From Selenomonadaceae bacterium (GTDB lineage Bacteria; Bacillota; Negativicutes; Selenomonadales; Selenomonadaceae), in NCBI GenBank assembly GCA_024698045.1, contig JAILRS010000018.1:62001-126000 (forward strand): a stretch of 64,000 nucleotides of DNA. Reading direction: 5' to 3'. Made by a program: the position numbers and the translations under genes. The notes beneath the pieces are model-generated. The model saw only the letters and a program-made list of their open reading frames with translations. It was not told the origin of the DNA and searched no databases. Positions 45,562-54,689 of the stretch are shown here, piece after piece (the first letter of the stretch is position 1; each line of letters opens with the position of its first letter).

Positions 45562-45747
45562 ATGGCAAAGAAAGCATTGAAAGAAAAATGGAGTAAGGAA
45601 CCTAAGTTCTCTACTCGCAGTTACAACCGCTGCAAAATTTGCGGCAGACCGCACGGTTACATGAGAAAGTTTGAAATGTGTCGTATATGCTTCAGAGAGC
45701 AAAGCTACGCCGGAGCAATCCCCGGCATAACAAAATCAAGTTGGTAA
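45562..45747 (+). CDS. rpsN: Ribosomal protein S14, zinc-binding type
   Basis: 61 residues, the short Firmicute (type Z) form. Four zinc ligands Cys24, Cys27, Cys40 and Cys43 in [20 protein letters not shown]. It replaces the longer cysteine-free S14 of proteobacteria; no second zinc-free copy is in the window. GGAGG stands upstream of ATG 45562. Confidence 0.98.
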   Translation: MAKKALKEKWSKEPKFSTRSYNRCKICGRPHGYMRKFEMCRICFREQSYAGAIPGITKSSW

Positions 45748-45775
45748 AAAATCGAAAGGAGGATATCGATTCCCT

Positions 45776-46174
45776 ATGGCAATGACTGATCCTATTGCGG
45801 ATATGCTCACTCGTATTCGCAATGCAAATTCTGTCTACCATGAAAAGGTAGAAATCCCGGGCTCGAAAATCAAAGTAGCTATTGCCGATGTTCTTAAACA
45901 GGAAGGCTACATCAAAGACTACAGCTTCGCGGAGGACAGCAAGCAAGGTATTTTAACCGTCAAGCTTAAATACGGTTCCGAACGCGAAAAAATCATCACG
46001 GGCATTAAGCGTATCTCCAGACCGGGTTTGAGAAAATATTCCAAGAGGACGGAACTTCCGCGCGTTCTTGGCGGACTCGGTATCGCAATTATCTCTACTT
46101 CACACGGAATAATGAGCGATAAACAAGCACGTAAAGCAGGTCTCGGCGGCGAGGTCATGGCTTACGTCTGGTAA
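45776..46174 (+). CDS. rpsH: Ribosomal protein S8
   Basis: 132 residues. Central-domain 16S binder and, in E. coli, repressor of the spc operon. [15 protein letters not shown] at the start and [18 protein letters not shown] near the end are diagnostic. AAAGGAGG precedes ATG 45776. Confidence 0.98.
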   Translation: MAMTDPIADMLTRIRNANSVYHEKVEIPGSKIKVAIADVLKQEGYIKDYSFAEDSKQGILTVKLKYGSEREKIITGIKRISRPGLRKYSKRTELPRVLGGLGIAIISTSHGIMSDKQARKAGLGGEVMAYVW

Positions 46175-46191
46175 ATATTGGAGGTGCTGAA

Positions 46192-46743
46192 ATGTCTCGA
46201 ATCGGAAGAGCACCGATACATATTCCTGCCGGCGTCACCGTAAGTGTCGGCGAAGACAATCAGGTGCATGTTAAAGGTCCCAAGGGCGAATTGACCCGTA
46301 AGATCTCCACGGAAATGAAAATAAGTATAGAGGATGGCGTCTTAACGGTGGCACGCCCCTCGGACGATAAAACTCACAGAAGTCTCCACGGTTTGTCTCG
46401 TACATTGATTAACAATATGGTTATCGGTGTTACTCAGGGCTTCACGAAAAATTTGGAAATTGCCGGCGTTGGTTATCGTGCGGTTAAACAAGGCAAGAAT
46501 TTAAATCTTTCGTTGGGCTATTCGCATCCGGTTATAATCGAACCGCCTGCGGGAATTACTTTGGAGGCTCCCACGGCAACGACAATCACGGTGCACGGCA
46601 TCGATAAGGAACTTGTCGGAGCGATTGCGGCAAATATTCGCGGTTGGCGTGAACCCGAACCTTACAAAGGCAAGGGCATCAAATACGCGGGCGAACATAT
46701 CCGCCGCAAGGAAGGTAAAGCCGGCGCGAAAGGTAAGAAATAA
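46192..46743 (+). CDS. rplF: Ribosomal protein L6
   Basis: 183 residues. Sits near the sarcin-ricin loop. [23 protein letters not shown] and the C-terminal [20 protein letters not shown] are typical. GGAGG stands upstream of ATG 46192. A 92-bp gap without a gene leads to rplR. Confidence 0.98.
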   Translation: MSRIGRAPIHIPAGVTVSVGEDNQVHVKGPKGELTRKISTEMKISIEDGVLTVARPSDDKTHRSLHGLSRTLINNMVIGVTQGFTKNLEIAGVGYRAVKQGKNLNLSLGYSHPVIIEPPAGITLEAPTATTITVHGIDKELVGAIAANIRGWREPEPYKGKGIKYAGEHIRRKEGKAGAKGKK

Positions 46744-46835
46744 TTTCCCGAAGTCACGGCTGATAGTGTTCGCATTAAAATTTTGGCGAACGACAATTAA
46801 AATTTTGAAAATCTACGGCAAGGAGGAAATCGGAA

Positions 46836-47195
46836 GTGCTTCTTAAAGCGGATAAAAATAAAACACGCCAAAAAAGACATCTGCGCGTTCGTAATCGCGT
46901 AGCAGGCACTGCCGAGCGTCCGCGTTTGAATGTGTTCCGCTCTTTGGCTCATATCTATGCACAAGTTATAGATGACGAAAAGGGCATGACACTTGTTGCG
47001 GCCAGTACGCTCGATAAAGATTTCACAGGCAACGGCGGCAATATCGCTGCGGCAAAAGCAGTGGGCGCGGCCATAGCGAAAAAAGCACTCGCGAAAGGTA
47101 TCACCGAGGTCGTATTCGATCGCGGCGGCTATATTTATCACGGACGCGTTCAGGCATTGGCGGAAGCGGCTCGCGAGGGCGGTTTGAAATTCTAA
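46836..47195 (+). CDS. rplR: Ribosomal protein L18
   Basis: 119 residues. 5S rRNA-binding protein of the central protuberance. [34 protein letters not shown] and [20 protein letters not shown] are the usual blocks. GTG start 46836 after AAGGAGG. Confidence 0.98.
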   Translation: MLLKADKNKTRQKRHLRVRNRVAGTAERPRLNVFRSLAHIYAQVIDDEKGMTLVAASTLDKDFTGNGGNIAAAKAVGAAIAKKALAKGITEVVFDRGGYIYHGRVQALAEAAREGGLKF

Positions 47196-47243
47196 TCGGG
47201 AACTTTCACTACGCCCGATTAAAACTCTAAAGGAGGTTCACTA

Positions 47244-47744
47244 ATGCCCCGAAATGAAACTGAAACTCCCGAATTCGAGGAGAAAGTTGTCTTTATAAAT
47301 CGCGTCGCCAAAGTCGTTAAAGGCGGTCGTCGTTTCTCGTTCAGCGCGTTGGTTGTTGTGGGCAATCGCAACGGCAAAGTAGGCGTGGGACTCGGTAAGG
47401 CGGCGGAAGTGCCCGAAGCAATTCGCAAGGGCGTCGATGACGCGAAGAAAAATTTAGTTGAGGTTGCTCTCAAAGAGCGTTCAATTCCTCACGGTGTAGT
47501 CGGCATATTCGGCGCGGGCAAAGTTTTACTTCGTCCGGCGTCCAAAGGTACCGGCGTTATCGCGGGCGGTCCCGCTCGTGCGGTACTCGAACTTGCAGGC
47601 GTACAAGACATTTTGACAAAGTCTCTCGGCTCGTCTAACCCGAACAATATGGTTCGCGCTACTCTCGAGGGTCTTAAGATGCTCAAACGTGCTGAAGTCG
47701 TTGCGCAATTGCGCGGCAAAACAGTTGCGGAGCTGTTTAATTGA
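47244..47744 (+). CDS. rpsE: Ribosomal protein S5
   Basis: 166 residues. Decoding-fidelity protein. [38 protein letters not shown] and [17 protein letters not shown] are diagnostic. AAAGGAGG precedes ATG 47244. Confidence 0.98.
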   Translation: MPRNETETPEFEEKVVFINRVAKVVKGGRRFSFSALVVVGNRNGKVGVGLGKAAEVPEAIRKGVDDAKKNLVEVALKERSIPHGVVGIFGAGKVLLRPASKGTGVIAGGPARAVLELAGVQDILTKSLGSSNPNNMVRATLEGLKMLKRAEVVAQLRGKTVAELFN

Positions 47745-47758
47745 GGAGGGCTGATGAC

Positions 47759-47968
47759 ATGGCTAAATTAAAAGTGACATTGGTAAGAAGCCTGATAAGC
47801 CGTCCCGAAACCCAACGCAAGACAGTAAAATCGTTGGGACTGCATAAAATGAACTCTGTTTCGATTCTGCCGGATTCGCCTACGATTCGCGGACAACTCC
47901 ATAAGGTTGAACATCTTGTGACGGTTGAAGAAGTCGCAGACGAAGGCAAAGTGAAAATCGGCAAGTAA
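47759..47968 (+). CDS. rpmD: Ribosomal protein L30
   Basis: 69 residues, [19 protein letters not shown] followed by [16 protein letters not shown] 47759 has GAGGAGG upstream; the six codons before it to 47741 overlap rpsE and contain that site. Bacterial L30 is at the 50S side near 5S rRNA. Confidence 0.96.
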   Translation: MAKLKVTLVRSLISRPETQRKTVKSLGLHKMNSVSILPDSPTIRGQLHKVEHLVTVEEVADEGKVKIGK

Positions 47969-47988
47969 ATCGGAAGGAGGTCAAGCCA

Positions 47989-48432
47989 ATGATTAAAATG
48001 AACGAACTTAAACCTGCCGACGGCGCGCGCAAGGATAAAGTACGCGTCGGACGCGGTACGGGCTCGGGTTGCGGCAAGACATCGGGTCGCGGTCATAAAG
48101 GTCAGAAAGCTCGTAGCGGCGGCGGTGTTCGCCCGGGTTTTGAAGGCGGTCAGATGCCTATCTACAGACGTTTGCCGAAACGCGGATTTAAAAACGTCTG
48201 GGGCAAAGAATACGCCGAAGTCAATGTCGAAACTCTCAATCGTTTTGAAGACGGTACCGTAGTCGATGCAGTCGCATTGGTCGAAGAAGGTATCTTGAAA
48301 AACGTATTGGACGGCGTAAGAATTTTAGGCAACGGCGAATTAACCAAGAAATTGGATGTAAAGGCTCAAGGTTTCACCAAATCCGCAATCGCAAAGATTG
48401 AGGCTGCAGGCGGAACAACTGAGGTGATTTGA
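47989..48432 (+). CDS. rplO: Ribosomal protein L15
   Basis: 147 residues with the Gly/Arg-rich N-terminus [20 protein letters not shown] and the [20 protein letters not shown] block. AAGGAGG precedes ATG 47989. Its end lies next to the secY start, one base apart. Confidence 0.98.
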   Translation: MIKMNELKPADGARKDKVRVGRGTGSGCGKTSGRGHKGQKARSGGGVRPGFEGGQMPIYRRLPKRGFKNVWGKEYAEVNVETLNRFEDGTVVDAVALVEEGILKNVLDGVRILGNGELTKKLDVKAQGFTKSAIAKIEAAGGTTEVI

Positions 48433-48433
48433 A

Positions 48434-49690
48434 GTGCTGTCGGCTCTGTCAAACATCTTTAAGATACCCGAGTTAAGACAGCGCATAGTTTTCACATTGG
48501 TAATGTTCGCGGTGTTCCGCATGGGCACACATATTCCCGTCCCCGGCGTAGATCCTTCGGCTATCGAAGAATTGTTTAATAACGGCAGTTTGTTCGGGCT
48601 GTTGGATTTATTCTCGGGCGGCGCGTTCAGTAAATTTTCCATATTCGCAATGAGTATCACGCCATACATCAACGCGGCGATTATCATGCAGTTGTTGACG
48701 GTGGTCATACCGAAACTTGAACAGTGGTCGAAAGAAGGAGCCGAAGGGCACAAGAAGACTACGAAAGTCACGCGGCAATTAACAGTCGTGTTGGCATTCG
48801 CTCAAGCAATCGGAATGTCAATCGGATTGAAGGCAGCGATTTTGAATCCGAATCCCGTCAACATCTTAATCATCGCGATAACCTTGACGGCAGGAACAAC
48901 TTTGTTAATGTGGATAGGCGAACAGATAACGGCGCAGGGCGTTGGCAACGGAATTTCATTGATAATCTTCGCCGGTATCGTTGCGGCACTGCCTAAAAAC
49001 CTTGCGACGATTTACCAATATGTTCAGGCAGGCACGATAAATTATTTCAGCGTTGTACTCTTCGCAATAATAGCGTTGGGCATGATAGTCTTCGTCATCT
49101 ACGTCGAATCGGCTCAGCGCAGAATCCCGATAACTTACACAAAGAGAGTAGTCGGAGCGAGAGCATATCAAGGGCACTCGAGTCACTTACCGCTGAAAGT
49201 CAATCCTGCCGGCGTTATCCCGATAATCTTCGCGTCGTCGGTGTTGATGTTCCCGATTACGGTCGTTCAGTTCATCGACATACCTTGGGTGCAAAAAGTT
49301 GCGGCACATCTGCAATGGGGTACGCCGCTGCAAACGACGCTGTATGTACTGTTGATAATTTTCTTCACGTATTTTTACACGGCAGTCACGGTCAAAATCC
49401 ACGACATGGCGGATAATCTCAAAAAGTACGGAGCATTTGTGCCCGGTATTCGTCCCGGTCAACCTACCGAAGATTACATTGATTTCGTGTTAACGAGATT
49501 GGTGACAGCGGGATCGCTCTACTTGGGATTTATAGCAGTCCTGCCTAACTTAATCGGCGGAGCTACTCATATTCAAGGTGTATATTTCGGCGGTACGGCA
49601 CTGTTAATCGTAGTCAGTGTCGCTCTGCATACAATGAAACAAATCGAAGCGATGGTCGTTATGCGGCATTATGAAGGCTTCATCAAGTGA
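48434..49690 (+). CDS. secY: Preprotein translocase channel SecY
   Basis: 418 residues with ten membrane helices. Forms the SecYEG channel in the inner membrane. [18 protein letters not shown], the plug-region [27 protein letters not shown] (in blocks [19 protein letters not shown]), and the cytoplasmic loop [19 protein letters not shown] are conserved. GTG start 48434 with GAGGTG 7 bases upstream, coupled to rplO. Confidence 0.98.
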   Translation: MLSALSNIFKIPELRQRIVFTLVMFAVFRMGTHIPVPGVDPSAIEELFNNGSLFGLLDLFSGGAFSKFSIFAMSITPYINAAIIMQLLTVVIPKLEQWSKEGAEGHKKTTKVTRQLTVVLAFAQAIGMSIGLKAAILNPNPVNILIIAITLTAGTTLLMWIGEQITAQGVGNGISLIIFAGIVAALPKNLATIYQYVQAGTINYFSVVLFAIIALGMIVFVIYVESAQRRIPITYTKRVVGARAYQGHSSHLPLKVNPAGVIPIIFASSVLMFPITVVQFIDIPWVQKVAAHLQWGTPLQTTLYVLLIIFFTYFYTAVTVKIHDMADNLKKYGAFVPGIRPGQPTEDYIDFVLTRLVTAGSLYLGFIAVLPNLIGGATHIQGVYFGGTALLIVVSVALHTMKQIEAMVVMRHYEGFIK

Positions 49691-49725
49691 CGCACAATGT
49701 GCATAAATATTGGAGGAAACCAAAA

Positions 49726-50376
49726 ATGCAACTGTTAATGATGGGGCCTCCCGGTGCCGGCAAAGGTACACAGGCGGCCAAACTCGTAAAGCAATTCAAA
49801 ATTCCCCAGATATCAACGGGCGATATGTTCCGCGCGGCGGTGAAGGAAGGAACGGAGCTGGGCAAACAGGCGAAAGCTTGCATGGAGGCAGGTAAACTTG
49901 TTCCCGACGAAGTAACGATCGGAATCGTGCGCGAACGCCTCGCGAAAGATGATTGCAAGGGCGGTTTTATTCTTGACGGTTTTCCGCGCACCGTTGAACA
50001 GGCGGACGCGTTGACAAAAATTTTGAACGAACTCGGCAAGAAACTTACGCGCGTATTGAATATCCACGTACCTGCGGAAGATCTTATCGAACGTGCGGTA
50101 GGGCGTAGAATCTGCAAGAAATGCGGCGCGACTTACCATGTGAAATTCAATCCGCCCAAAGGCGCAAATTGCGACGAATGCGGCGGCGAACTCTATCAGC
50201 GCGGCGATGACAACGAAGAGACAATGAAAAACCGTCTCGGCGTTTATGAGGCGTCAACCCGTCCCTTAATCGATTACTACAAAATTGCGGGTGTTTATAC
50301 CGAAATTGACGGCAGACAGCCCATTGACAAAGTCACCGAAGATCTCGTTAACGTTCTCTCCTCGGTGAAGGAATAA
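49726..50376 (+). CDS. adk: Adenylate kinase (zinc-LID type)
   Basis: 216 residues. AMP + ATP to 2 ADP. P-loop [24 protein letters not shown], and a LID with four cysteines (CKKCGATYH and CDECGGELY) that binds zinc as in many Gram-positive enzymes. ATG 49726 follows GGAGG; the frame back to 49687 overlaps secY and is excluded. map, which usually follows, is absent. Confidence 0.98.
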   Translation: MQLLMMGPPGAGKGTQAAKLVKQFKIPQISTGDMFRAAVKEGTELGKQAKACMEAGKLVPDEVTIGIVRERLAKDDCKGGFILDGFPRTVEQADALTKILNELGKKLTRVLNIHVPAEDLIERAVGRRICKKCGATYHVKFNPPKGANCDECGGELYQRGDDNEETMKNRLGVYEASTRPLIDYYKIAGVYTEIDGRQPIDKVTEDLVNVLSSVKE

Positions 50377-50394
50377 ACCGGAGGCAACAGTTAT

Positions 50395-50613
50395 ATGTCA
50401 AAGCAAGACGTTATCGAAGTCGAAGGCAAAGTCTTGGAGGCTCTGCCGAATGCAATGTTTCAAGTTGAGCTCGCCAACGGTCACAAAATATTGGCGCATG
50501 TATCGGGCAAAATCAGAATGAATTTCATCAGAATATTGCCCGGCGACAAAGTGACAATCGAGCTCACGCCCTACGATTTGACGCGCGGACGCATTACTTA
50601 CAGATTCAAATAA
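50395..50613 (+). CDS. infA: Translation initiation factor IF-1
   Basis: 72 residues, an S1-like OB fold that blocks the A site during initiation. [38 protein letters not shown] and the end RITYRFK are diagnostic. GGAGG precedes ATG 50395. It follows adk directly, 18 bp apart. Confidence 0.98.
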   Translation: MSKQDVIEVEGKVLEALPNAMFQVELANGHKILAHVSGKIRMNFIRILPGDKVTIELTPYDLTRGRITYRFK

Positions 50614-50663
50614 ACCGCGCGGGGCGTAACTAACTCAACATCAGAACGGAGGTGACCGGTCAG

Positions 50664-50777
50664 ATGAAAGTCAGACCGTCGGTAAAAAAAATGTGCGACA
50701 AGTGCAAGATTATCAAGCGCAAAGGTCGCGTTATGGTTATATGCGAAAATCCCAAACATAAACAGCGTCAAGGTTAA
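50664..50777 (+). CDS. rpmJ: Ribosomal protein L36, zinc type
   Basis: 37 residues, [20 protein letters not shown] then [17 protein letters not shown]. Zinc ligands Cys11, Cys14, Cys27 and His32 are present, so this is the zinc-containing form. GGAGG stands upstream of ATG 50664. Located between infA and rpsM as usual. Confidence 0.97.
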   Translation: MKVRPSVKKMCDKCKIIKRKGRVMVICENPKHKQRQG

Positions 50778-50791
50778 GGAGGTGAAAATTT

Positions 50792-51163
50792 ATGGCACGT
50801 ATAGCCGGTGTAGATTTGCCACGTGACAAAAGAATCGAATATGCTCTTACGTATATTTTCGGAATCGGGCTTCCCTCATCGCAGAGACTTCTCGAGATGA
50901 CCGGTATTAATCCCGATACCAGAACAAAAGATCTCACGGATGACGAGGTTGTTAAACTTCGTGATGCCATCGAACATAACTTTGTTGTGGAAGGCGACCT
51001 TCGTCGTGATATTCAGATGGACATCAAGCGACTCATTGATATTGGCTGTTATCGCGGACGCCGTCACCGTCTCGGTCTCCCTGTTCGTGGACAGAATACC
51101 AAAAACAACGCCAGAACTCGCAAAGGTCCGAAGAAACTCGTACAGGGCAAAAAGAAAGACTAA
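50792..51163 (+). CDS. rpsM: Ribosomal protein S13
   Basis: 123 residues. Head protein at the subunit interface. [23 protein letters not shown]-type [13 protein letters not shown] and [20 protein letters not shown] are diagnostic, with a basic tail. AAGGAGG precedes ATG 50792. Confidence 0.98.
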   Translation: MARIAGVDLPRDKRIEYALTYIFGIGLPSSQRLLEMTGINPDTRTKDLTDDEVVKLRDAIEHNFVVEGDLRRDIQMDIKRLIDIGCYRGRRHRLGLPVRGQNTKNNARTRKGPKKLVQGKKKD

Positions 51164-51185
51164 TCCCTAAAGGAGGTTAAGACAG

Positions 51186-51578
51186 GTGGCAACAAAAAGA
51201 ACGGTTCGCACCAAAAAGAAAGTCCGTAAGAATATAGAATACGGCGTGGCACATATCAGTTCCACGTTTAACAATACAATCGTCACGCTCACCGATAAAA
51301 GCGGCAACGCAATTTCTTGGGCGTCCGCCGGTGGGCTCGGATTCCGCGGCTCCCGTAAAAGTACTCCTTTCGCTGCGCAAGTTGCGGCGGAAGTAGCGGC
51401 GAAAGCGGCAATGGAGCACGGACTCAAACAAATCGAAGTTTATGTAAAAGGTCCCGGCGCAGGTCGTGAAGCAGCTATCCGCTCCCTGCAGGCAACGGGC
51501 TTGGAAGTCAACATGATTAAAGACGTGACGCCTATTCCGCATAACGGCTGTCGTCCGCCTAAACGCAGAAGAGTTTAA
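51186..51578 (+). CDS. rpsK: Ribosomal protein S11
   Basis: 130 residues. Platform protein. [37 protein letters not shown] and the end [14 protein letters not shown] are typical. GTG start 51186 after AAAGGAGG. Confidence 0.98.
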   Translation: MATKRTVRTKKKVRKNIEYGVAHISSTFNNTIVTLTDKSGNAISWASAGGLGFRGSRKSTPFAAQVAAEVAAKAAMEHGLKQIEVYVKGPGAGREAAIRSLQATGLEVNMIKDVTPIPHNGCRPPKRRRV

Positions 51579-51593
51579 TTTGGAGGTGCAAAC

Positions 51594-52202
51594 ATGGCAA
51601 TCGATAGAGTTCCTGCTTTAAAACGCTGCCGCGCACTCGGAATTGAACAAGCGGTCATAGGTCGTTCGCGCAAGGTAAACGAAAAGAAACACCAAGGGCA
51701 ACAACGCATGGGTCGCAAAGTCAGCGAGTACGGAATGCAGCTCAAAGAGAAACAAAAAGCTAAATTCATTTACGGCGTTCTCGAACGTCAATTCCGTAAT
51801 TACTACGAAAAGGCAAAGAAAATGCCGGGCGTCACGGGTGAAAATCTTCTCATCCTGCTCGAACGTCGTCTTGATAATGTCGTCTTCCGTATGGGTTTCG
51901 CAAATACCCGTCGTCAAGCTCGTCAGTTCGTCACTCACGGTCACATTACCGTTAACGGTAAACGCGTTGACATCCCGTCCGCATTAATCAAAGTCGGTGA
52001 TGTTATCGAAGTAAACGAAAAGAGCCAGGGCAAAGAAGTTTTCAAGGCAATCAAAGAAGTCAACAATGCTTTGAGCGCACCGGCTTGGATCGATTCCAAT
52101 CAGGCAAATCTCAAAGGTAGCGTAACTCGTTTCCCCAACCGCGAAGATATCAGCGATATCCCCGTAAACGAACAGTCTATCATCGAGTTGTATTCCAGAT
52201 AA
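51594..52202 (+). CDS. rpsD: Ribosomal protein S4
   Basis: 202 residues. Assembly initiator at the 16S 5' domain and autoregulator of the alpha operon in several bacteria. [35 protein letters not shown] and the S4 RNA-binding domain [18 protein letters not shown] are intact. The N-terminal four-cysteine zinc knot is absent (zinc-free form). GGAGG precedes ATG 51594. Confidence 0.98.
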   Translation: MAIDRVPALKRCRALGIEQAVIGRSRKVNEKKHQGQQRMGRKVSEYGMQLKEKQKAKFIYGVLERQFRNYYEKAKKMPGVTGENLLILLERRLDNVVFRMGFANTRRQARQFVTHGHITVNGKRVDIPSALIKVGDVIEVNEKSQGKEVFKAIKEVNNALSAPAWIDSNQANLKGSVTRFPNREDISDIPVNEQSIIELYSR

Positions 52203-52252
52203 TCCGATATTTCCGACATGGAGTCTTTCTGTGAAAGGAGCGGATTTTTTGT

Positions 52253-53365
52253 ATGACTGATAACGACAAAAACGAAACTCAAAGACCGCCGAAAATTGAG
52301 TTGGTCGAGGCAAGCGAAGACGGGCATTACGGTAAATTTGTCTGTGAGCCCCTCGGGCGCGGCTACGGTATCACAATAGGTAACAGTCTTCGCCGCATGT
52401 TGCTTTCCTCTCTGGAGGGCGCGGCGGTAACGTCTATCAGAATTGACGGCGTATTGCATGAGTTTTCTACAATACCCGGCGTCCGCGAAGACGTTACAAA
52501 TATCGTCTTGAATATCAAAAAATTGTCCGTCAAGATTGAAAACGAAAACGGTCAACCTTCGCAAGTATTTGCGCAAGTTCCTACTACTCCTCCGCCCGTT
52601 TACACCCTTCGCATCGATGTTGATGTCGAAGAGGAATTGAAAAACGGCGATGATAAAAAATTCGTCAACGGGCATAGGGAAGTAACCGCGGCAGATATTG
52701 TCTGCGATTCAAATATCGAGATACTCAATCCCGATTTACATATAGCCTGGCTTAACGAGACCGGTAAACTTCATATCGAAATGCTTGCCAAAATCGGACG
52801 CGGCTATAATCAGGCGGACAAAAATAAAAATCCCGACGATATAATCGGCACAATCCCGATTGACTCGATATATTCTCCCGTCGTGCGTGTTAACTACGAA
52901 GTAACCGATACACGCGTAGGCAATGAGATGGACTTCGATAAATTGACCCTGGAAGTTTGGACGGACGGCACTTTGAAACCCGAAGAGGCAGTAGCAAGAG
53001 CCGCCACCATTCTTATCGCGCATATGAGACTTTTCCAGAGTATGGACGGAGTTTATTACGAAGAGGACGAGGAAGAACCCGAAACCCCGATTAAGGAAAA
53101 AGAAGATGCAGTCGACACAACACTCGACAGAAATCTCGCCAAACCGATTGAGGAATTGGAATTATCCGTGCGTTCCACAAATTGTCTTAAACGCGCAGGC
53201 ATACACGTCGTCGAGGATTTGGCGGATAAGACCGAAGAGGAAATGATGAAAGTCCGCAATCTCGGTCGTAAATCTTTTGAAGAAATTAAACGCACCATGG
53301 ATCAACTCGGTGTATCTTTCAAACAGTCACCGAATCCCGGCACCGTAAACGGATTGGACGAATAA
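52253..53365 (+). CDS. rpoA: RNA polymerase alpha subunit with an insertion in the N-terminal domain
   Basis: 370 residues against 314 in B. subtilis. The dimerising domain (PLGRGYGITIGNSLRRML, IDGVLHEFSTIPGVREDV) and the C-terminal DNA/regulator-binding domain (LELSVRSTNCLKRAGI, KVRNLGRKSFEEIK) are intact. Between LSVK (about residue 94) and VTAADI (about 144) lie 49 residues where B. subtilis has 18; the extra part includes QVPTTPPPVY and VEEELKNGDDKKF. The linker and last residues are also a little longer. The start ATG 52253 follows AAAGGAG. Confidence 0.97.
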   Translation: MTDNDKNETQRPPKIELVEASEDGHYGKFVCEPLGRGYGITIGNSLRRMLLSSLEGAAVTSIRIDGVLHEFSTIPGVREDVTNIVLNIKKLSVKIENENGQPSQVFAQVPTTPPPVYTLRIDVDVEEELKNGDDKKFVNGHREVTAADIVCDSNIEILNPDLHIAWLNETGKLHIEMLAKIGRGYNQADKNKNPDDIIGTIPIDSIYSPVVRVNYEVTDTRVGNEMDFDKLTLEVWTDGTLKPEEAVARAATILIAHMRLFQSMDGVYYEEDEEEPETPIKEKEDAVDTTLDRNLAKPIEELELSVRSTNCLKRAGIHVVEDLADKTEEEMMKVRNLGRKSFEEIKRTMDQLGVSFKQSPNPGTVNGLDE

Positions 53366-53389
53366 AATTCGCAGGAAGGAGGAAATTTG

Positions 53390-53728
53390 ATGAGCTACAG
53401 AAAACTCGGCAGAAACATGGGCGCACGTAAGGCCTTAATCAAAAGTCTGCTGTCTGCATTCTTCAAATATGAACGCATAGAAACGACGGAAGCACGCGCC
53501 AAAGAGTTGCGTAAATTCGCCGATAAAGTTATAACCCTTGCAAAACGCGGCGATCTCGATGCACGTCGCCAAGCAATAAATCTCGTCGCCGATGTCGACG
53601 TTGTACATAAAGTATTCGAGGAACTCCCCAACAAGTACAACGATCGCGCAGGCGGTTACACCAGAATTCTTAAACTGGCACCTCGTCGCGGAGATGCCGC
53701 GCCTATGGTCTTGATTGAGCTGGTCTAA
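53390..53728 (+). CDS. rplQ: Ribosomal protein L17
   Basis: 112 residues. [39 protein letters not shown] and the end [14 protein letters not shown] are diagnostic. ATG 53390 has AGGAGG 7 bases upstream; TTG 53387 is too close. Last gene of the cluster, followed by a terminator. Confidence 0.98.
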   Translation: MSYRKLGRNMGARKALIKSLLSAFFKYERIETTEARAKELRKFADKVITLAKRGDLDARRQAINLVADVDVVHKVFEELPNKYNDRAGGYTRILKLAPRRGDAAPMVLIELV

Positions 53729-53752
53729 GATAATTCGGTTTTGCAAAACACG

Positions 53753-53788
53753 AATGCTATCCGATATTTCTCGGGTAGTATTTTTTTT
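53753..53788 (+). terminator. Terminator of the S10-spc-alpha cluster
   Basis: AATGCTATCCGA pairs with TCGGGTAGTATT (12 bp, two G-U) around a 6-base loop and runs into eight T. It ends the long ribosomal transcript. Confidence 0.85.
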
Positions 53789-53903
53789 GCCGTAATGCCG
53801 TCGCAACATAAAACATCTTGAAAGTATGATTTTTTTCTGTTAATCTTCAGATAAACTTTGTACTTCTTAGCGGATAAAATTCCTAAGGGGAGGAAAATTT
53901 ATT

Positions 53904-54674
53904 TTGAATTTAACAAGCGTAATAACGGGACAAATAGCGAATCTCTTTCAGAAGCGCGGCGAAGTTGAACCCAATGAACTGATTAAAGCAATCGAACGGG
54001 AAGTAGCCAAACGTAAGACGAAAGATAAACTTGTTCCAAACATTTACACTATCTACCTTTGCGAAGATGATTGCCACAGATTGAGCGCGGCGCGCTTGAT
54101 TAAAGAATTATATGAGACCGTCGAACGCAAAGTCATTCGCGAAGACTGTTTCATGGACGGCAAATTATCGGTGAAGATAGATAAGATGACGAATACCGAA
54201 GACGCTATAGTTATCGAAACAAATTTCATGAGCGAAGACAATGCCGAACAAGATACGATTGATTTGGAGAACGAAGTAATTTCGCCGACGCTGATTAAAG
54301 ATACTTTCAGCGACGAAAACGAAAAGACAATCGTAGCGGATAAAACCAGGATAACCGAAAGTCTTCGGCCGCCCGCGCCGCACAGAATCGAATATGAATT
54401 GGCAGTCATCACCGATAAAAAAGATTCCCAAGTTGTTTTCGGTGAACGTCAAATTTATCTCGGGCGTAAAGATACAAATGATTTAGTCTTGAACGACGAA
54501 AGTGTATCGCGTATTCATGCCTACATTTCCTACGAAAGACATCGGCATGTCATTTATGATGCCGGCAGTCTTAACGGTACACTGGTAAACAAAAAACAAA
54601 TACGCCGTCATGAGCTGAAAGACGGTGACAAAATTTTAATGGGCAATACCCTGTTGATTTATAAGGTATTGTAA
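53904..54674 (+). CDS. FhaA-like protein (DUF3662 plus FHA domain)
   Basis: 256 residues. The first 115 resemble the FhaA_N/DUF3662 domain (IANLFQKRGEVEPNELIKAI, NIYTIYLCEDDCHRL), then an acidic linker, then an FHA domain at about 170-256 with the phosphothreonine-binding pattern LGRKDTNDLVLNDESVSRIH and SLNGTLVNKKQI. FHA proteins of this layout interact with Ser/Thr-phosphorylated partners in cell-envelope control; no kinase, FtsW or PBP gene follows here, unlike the usual cluster. The start is TTG 53904 after GGGGAGG. The gene lies 15 bp before the AhbC-like gene and may share its transcript. Confidence 0.85.
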   Translation: MNLTSVITGQIANLFQKRGEVEPNELIKAIEREVAKRKTKDKLVPNIYTIYLCEDDCHRLSAARLIKELYETVERKVIREDCFMDGKLSVKIDKMTNTEDAIVIETNFMSEDNAEQDTIDLENEVISPTLIKDTFSDENEKTIVADKTRITESLRPPAPHRIEYELAVITDKKDSQVVFGERQIYLGRKDTNDLVLNDESVSRIHAYISYERHRHVIYDAGSLNGTLVNKKQIRRHELKDGDKILMGNTLLIYKVL

Positions 54675-54689
54675 ACGGAGGAGACTTTA

